Made by a program: the position numbers and the translations under genes
Notes under the pieces: generated by a model
The model's database searches: none
What the model saw: only the letters and a program-made list of their open reading frames with translations
What the model was told of the DNA's origin: nothing
DNA from: Pantoea brenneri
GTDB lineage: Bacteria; Pseudomonadota; Gammaproteobacteria; Enterobacterales; Enterobacteriaceae
Reading direction: 5' to 3'
Assembly (NCBI GenBank): GCA_002095305.1
Contig: MIEI01000038.1
Location: 1 to 43,587, forward strand
DNA: 43,587 nt
In this document: piece after piece, positions 40,570 to 43,587 of the stretch
Layout of the letters: each line of letters opens with the position of its first letter
Position numbering within the stretch: position 1 is the first letter of the stretch

Positions 40570-42552
40570 ATGTTCGGAAAATTAACACTGGATGCAGTGC
40601 CGTATCATGAGCCGATTATCATGGTTACGGTCGCCGGTATCATCTTAGGTGGTCTGGCGGTCATTGCTGCCATCACCTATTTTGGTAAATGGCAATATCT
40701 GTGGTCAGAATGGCTAACGTCTGTTGACCACAAAAAACTGGGTATCATGTATATCATCATGGCCTTTGTCATGCTGCTGCGTGGCTTTGCTGATGCGATC
40801 ATGATGCGTACCCAACAGGTACTGGCTTCGGCCGGGGAAGCGGGCATATTACCACCGCACCACTACGACCAGATCTTTACCGCGCATGGCGTGATTATGA
40901 TCTTCTTCGTGGCGATGCCGTTCGTGGTTGGCCTGATGAACATCGCCGTACCGCTGCAGATTGGCGCACGCGACGTGGCGTTCCCGTTCCTGAACAACCT
41001 GAGCTTCTGGTTTACTGCGGTCGGTGTGATCCTGGTTAACCTGTCGCTGGGTGTGGGCGAGTTCGCACAGACCGGCTGGCTGGCATATCCGCCGCTCTCC
41101 GGCGCGGAGTACAGTCCCGGCGTCGGGGTCGATTACTGGATCTGGAGTCTCCAGCTTTCCGGTATTGGTACGACCTTAACCGGTATTAACTTCTTCGTGA
41201 CCATTCTGAAGATGCGCGCACCGGGCATGAGCCTGTTCAAAATGCCGGTATTTACCTGGACCGCGCTCTGCACCAACGTCCTGATCATCGCTGCGTTCCC
41301 GGTTCTTACCGTTACGCTGGCACTGTTGACCCTTGATCGTTATCTCGGCTTCCATTTCTTCACCAATGAAATGGGCGGGAACATGATGATGTACGTCAAC
41401 CTGATCTGGGTCTGGGGTCATCCGGAAGTTTACATTCTGGTTCTGCCGGTGTTTGGTGTGTTCGCAGAAATTACGGCGACCTTCTCCAAAAAACGTCTGT
41501 TTGGTTACACCTCGCTGGTGTGGGCGACCATCGCCATTACCGTACTGTCGTTCATCGTCTGGCTGCACCACTTCTTCACCATGGGTGCGGGAGCCAACGT
41601 TAACGCCTTCTTCGGTATCATGACGATGATCATCGCGATTCCGACCGGGGTTAAAATCTTTAACTGGCTGTTCACCATGTATCAGGGCCGCATTCAGATG
41701 CACTCTGCCATGCTGTGGACCGTTGGCTTCCTGGTAACCTTCTCCGTAGGGGGTATGACCGGCGTACTGCTGGCCGTTCCGGGCGCTGACTTCATTCTGC
41801 ACAACAGCCTGTTCCTGATTGCACACTTCCATAACGTGATTATCGGTGGTGTGGTGTTCGGTTGTATGGCGGGCGTGACCTACTGGTTCCCGAAAGCCTT
41901 TGGCTTCACCCTGAACGAAACCTGGGGTAAGCGCGCATTCTGGTTCTGGATCATTGGCTTCTTCGTTGCCTTTATGCCGCTGTACGCACTGGGCTTCATG
42001 GGTATGACCCGTCGTCTGAGCCAGGATATCGATCCACAGTTCCACTCCTTACTGGTGGTTGCTGCGGTCGGTGCGGGTCTGATTGCAATGGGTATCCTGT
42101 GTCAGCTGACCATGTTCTACGTTTCGGTACGTGACCGTGACCAGAACCGCGATGTGACCGGTGACCCGTGGGGCGGCCGTACGCTGGAGTGGGCAACCTC
42201 TTCACCACCACCGTTCTACAACTTTGCTGTCATCCCGCATGTCCATGAGCGTGACGCTTTCTGGGAAATGAAAGAGAAAGGCGAAGCGTACAAACAGCCG
42301 GAAAAATATGAAGAAATTCATATGCCGAAAAACAGCGGTGCTGCACTGATCATCTGTGCATTCGCCACGGTTATGGGCTTCGCGCTGATCTGGCATATCT
42401 GGTGGCTGGCTGGCCTCTCATTCCTCGGCATGATCGTTACCTGGATTGTGAAGAGCTTCGACGAAGACGTGGATTACTACGTACCGGTTGCCGAAGTTGA
42501 GAAGATTGAGAAGCAGCACTTTGACGAAATCAGCAAAGCAGGTCTGAAATAA
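40570..42552 (+). CDS. cyoB: Cytochrome bo3 ubiquinol oxidase subunit I
   Basis: The 660-residue catalytic subunit (663 in E. coli). H106 in [10 protein letters not shown] is the low-spin haem ligand; WGHPEVYI (His-Tyr crosslink), WLHHFFTMG (CuB ligands) and [10 protein letters not shown] (haem ligands) mark the binuclear centre. It has about fifteen transmembrane helices and pumps protons while reducing oxygen to water with ubiquinol. Its stop codon overlaps the cyoC start by one base (TAATG). Confidence 0.98.
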   Translation: MFGKLTLDAVPYHEPIIMVTVAGIILGGLAVIAAITYFGKWQYLWSEWLTSVDHKKLGIMYIIMAFVMLLRGFADAIMMRTQQVLASAGEAGILPPHHYDQIFTAHGVIMIFFVAMPFVVGLMNIAVPLQIGARDVAFPFLNNLSFWFTAVGVILVNLSLGVGEFAQTGWLAYPPLSGAEYSPGVGVDYWIWSLQLSGIGTTLTGINFFVTILKMRAPGMSLFKMPVFTWTALCTNVLIIAAFPVLTVTLALLTLDRYLGFHFFTNEMGGNMMMYVNLIWVWGHPEVYILVLPVFGVFAEITATFSKKRLFGYTSLVWATIAITVLSFIVWLHHFFTMGAGANVNAFFGIMTMIIAIPTGVKIFNWLFTMYQGRIQMHSAMLWTVGFLVTFSVGGMTGVLLAVPGADFILHNSLFLIAHFHNVIIGGVVFGCMAGVTYWFPKAFGFTLNETWGKRAFWFWIIGFFVAFMPLYALGFMGMTRRLSQDIDPQFHSLLVVAAVGAGLIAMGILCQLTMFYVSVRDRDQNRDVTGDPWGGRTLEWATSSPPPFYNFAVIPHVHERDAFWEMKEKGEAYKQPEKYEEIHMPKNSGAALIICAFATVMGFALIWHIWWLAGLSFLGMIVTWIVKSFDEDVDYYVPVAEVEKIEKQHFDEISKAGLK

Positions 42553-43169
42553 TGTCAACTGAAACTCTGATTAAGCATCACCACGACGCCCATGCGGAGC
42601 ATGGGCATCACGATGCAGGAGCCAATAAAGTCTTTGGCTTCTGGATCTACCTGATGAGTGACTGCATTATCTTCGCAACCCTGTTTGCGACCTATGCAGT
42701 TATGGTCAACAACACTGCCGGTGGCCCGGCAGGTAAAGATATCTTTGAACTGCCGTTTGTTCTGGTAGAAACCGCCCTGCTGCTGTTGAGTTCGATCACT
42801 TACGGCATGGCTGTTATCTCGATGAACAAGGAGCAAAAAGGTGCCGTTATCGGCTGGCTGGCGCTGACCTTCCTGTTTGGTCTGGGCTTCATCGGCATGG
42901 AAATCTATGAATTCCATCACCTGATTGCTGAAGGCTTCGGTCCGGATCGCAGTGGCTTCCTGTCTGGCTTCTTTACGCTGGTCGGTACCCACGGTCTGCA
43001 CGTGACCTCCGGTCTGATTTGGATGCTGGTACTGATGTTCCAGGTGTCTAAACGCGGCCTGAATGCCACTAACCGTACTCGTATCATGTGTCTGAGCCTG
43101 TTCTGGCACTTCCTGGACGTGGTCTGGATTTGCGTCTTCACCGTTGTTTACCTGATGGGAGCCATGTAA
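42552..43169 (+). CDS. cyoC: Cytochrome bo3 ubiquinol oxidase subunit III
   Basis: A 205-residue membrane protein with five transmembrane helices, starting [20 protein letters not shown]. The N-terminus has a His-rich cluster before the first helix. The family motifs [17 protein letters not shown] and the final [20 protein letters not shown] are clear. Subunit III stabilises the oxidase. Its stop overlaps the cyoD start by one base. Confidence 0.97.
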   Translation: MSTETLIKHHHDAHAEHGHHDAGANKVFGFWIYLMSDCIIFATLFATYAVMVNNTAGGPAGKDIFELPFVLVETALLLLSSITYGMAVISMNKEQKGAVIGWLALTFLFGLGFIGMEIYEFHHLIAEGFGPDRSGFLSGFFTLVGTHGLHVTSGLIWMLVLMFQVSKRGLNATNRTRIMCLSLFWHFLDVVWICVFTVVYLMGAM

Positions 43170-43498
43170 TGAGTCATTCTGTTAACGAACATGGCGCTTC
43201 TCACGGTAGCGTGAAGTCTTACATGATCGGCTTCATCCTCTCTATCATCCTGACGGCAATCCCGTTCTGGATGGTAATGGATGGCAGTGCATCTCACGGT
43301 ACCATTCTCGGTGTTGTGCTGGTCTGTGCAGTAATTCAGGTGCTGGTGCACCTGGTCTACTTCCTGCATTTAGACAGCAAGTCTGAGGGTGGCTGGAACA
43401 TGGTGGCCATTGTCTTCTCGGCAATTATCATCCTGATTGTCGTAGTAGGCTCACTGTGGATCATGTGGAACCTCAACTACAACATGATGCCTCACTAA
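43169..43498 (+). CDS. cyoD: Cytochrome bo3 ubiquinol oxidase subunit IV
   Basis: A 109-residue protein with three transmembrane helices, starting [19 protein letters not shown] at an ATG that shares a base with the cyoC stop codon. It assists assembly of the CuB site in subunit I. The frame is open further upstream inside cyoC, but the shared TAATG start is the family start. cyoE begins 13 bp after the stop. Confidence 0.97.
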   Translation: MSHSVNEHGASHGSVKSYMIGFILSIILTAIPFWMVMDGSASHGTILGVVLVCAVIQVLVHLVYFLHLDSKSEGGWNMVAIVFSAIIILIVVVGSLWIMWNLNYNMMPH

Positions 43499-43511
43499 AG
43501 AGTCGCGCGTA

Positions 43512-43587
43512 ATGTTTAAGCAATACCTGCAAGTTACAAAACCAGGAATTATTTTCGGGAATTTAATTTCTGTGATCGGCGGATTTC
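43512..43587 (+). CDS. cyoE: Protohaem IX farnesyltransferase (haem O synthase), 5' end only
   Basis: The first 25 residues, [20 protein letters not shown] and onward, match the start of E. coli CyoE; the rest lies beyond the window. CyoE makes haem O from protohaem for the bo3 oxidase. It is the last gene of the cyo operon. Confidence 0.94.
   Translation, partial: MFKQYLQVTKPGIIFGNLISVIGGF

Overview
The window is a piece of a gammaproteobacterial chromosome of the order Enterobacterales. Gene order follows the E. coli dnaX to cyoE segment almost gene for gene. The closest fit is Pantoea or a relative in Erwiniaceae: a cysteine-desulfhydrase-type PLP enzyme sits divergent from the DecR/YbaO regulator, the arrangement described for ccdA-ccdR in Pantoea ananatis, and a zinc-limitation locus sits between acrB and tomB-hha. 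The genus is an inference. No phage, insertion sequence, CRISPR array or tRNA gene was found.

Layout: dnaX (5' part, minus), apt, ybaN (minus); priC, a YeaQ-like membrane protein and ybaM/rsmS (plus); acrR (minus) divergent from acrAB (plus) with the AcrR operator between them. After acrB come a terminator and a gene-free stretch with a 46-bp tandem repeat. Then a zinc-starvation block: a Zur-type box, the zinc-independent ribosomal proteins rpmE2-rpmJ2 (plus), and a convergent metal ABC transporter operon (minus) with its own Zur-type box and a previously unlisted one-helix small ORF at its head. An unrecognised 117-aa gene follows, then tomB-hha, ffs (4.5S RNA, minus), atl, ybaY (minus) and tesB (plus, frameshifted).

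The middle holds amtB-glnK (minus, sigma-54 promoter and NtrC-like site), decR-mdlA-mdlB (minus), the ccdA-like gene (plus), cof (minus), ybaE and queC (plus), fadM/ybaW (minus, C-terminal frameshift), ybaV, ppiD, hupB, lon, clpX, clpP, tig and bolA (all minus). Lon and clpPX have clear sigma-32 promoter matches. The right end reads yajG, ampG and cyoABCDE (plus; cyoE is cut by the window edge).

Functionally, most of the window is conserved core: drug efflux, nitrogen signalling, protein quality control, cell-wall recycling and the terminal oxidase. The parts that merit attention are the zinc block with its small ORF, the 46-bp repeat array, the unrecognised gene at 12271-12624, and the two separate single-base frameshifts, both in acyl-CoA thioesterase genes. 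No clearly undescribed multi-gene system is evident; the zinc block with the coupled small ORF is the nearest candidate.
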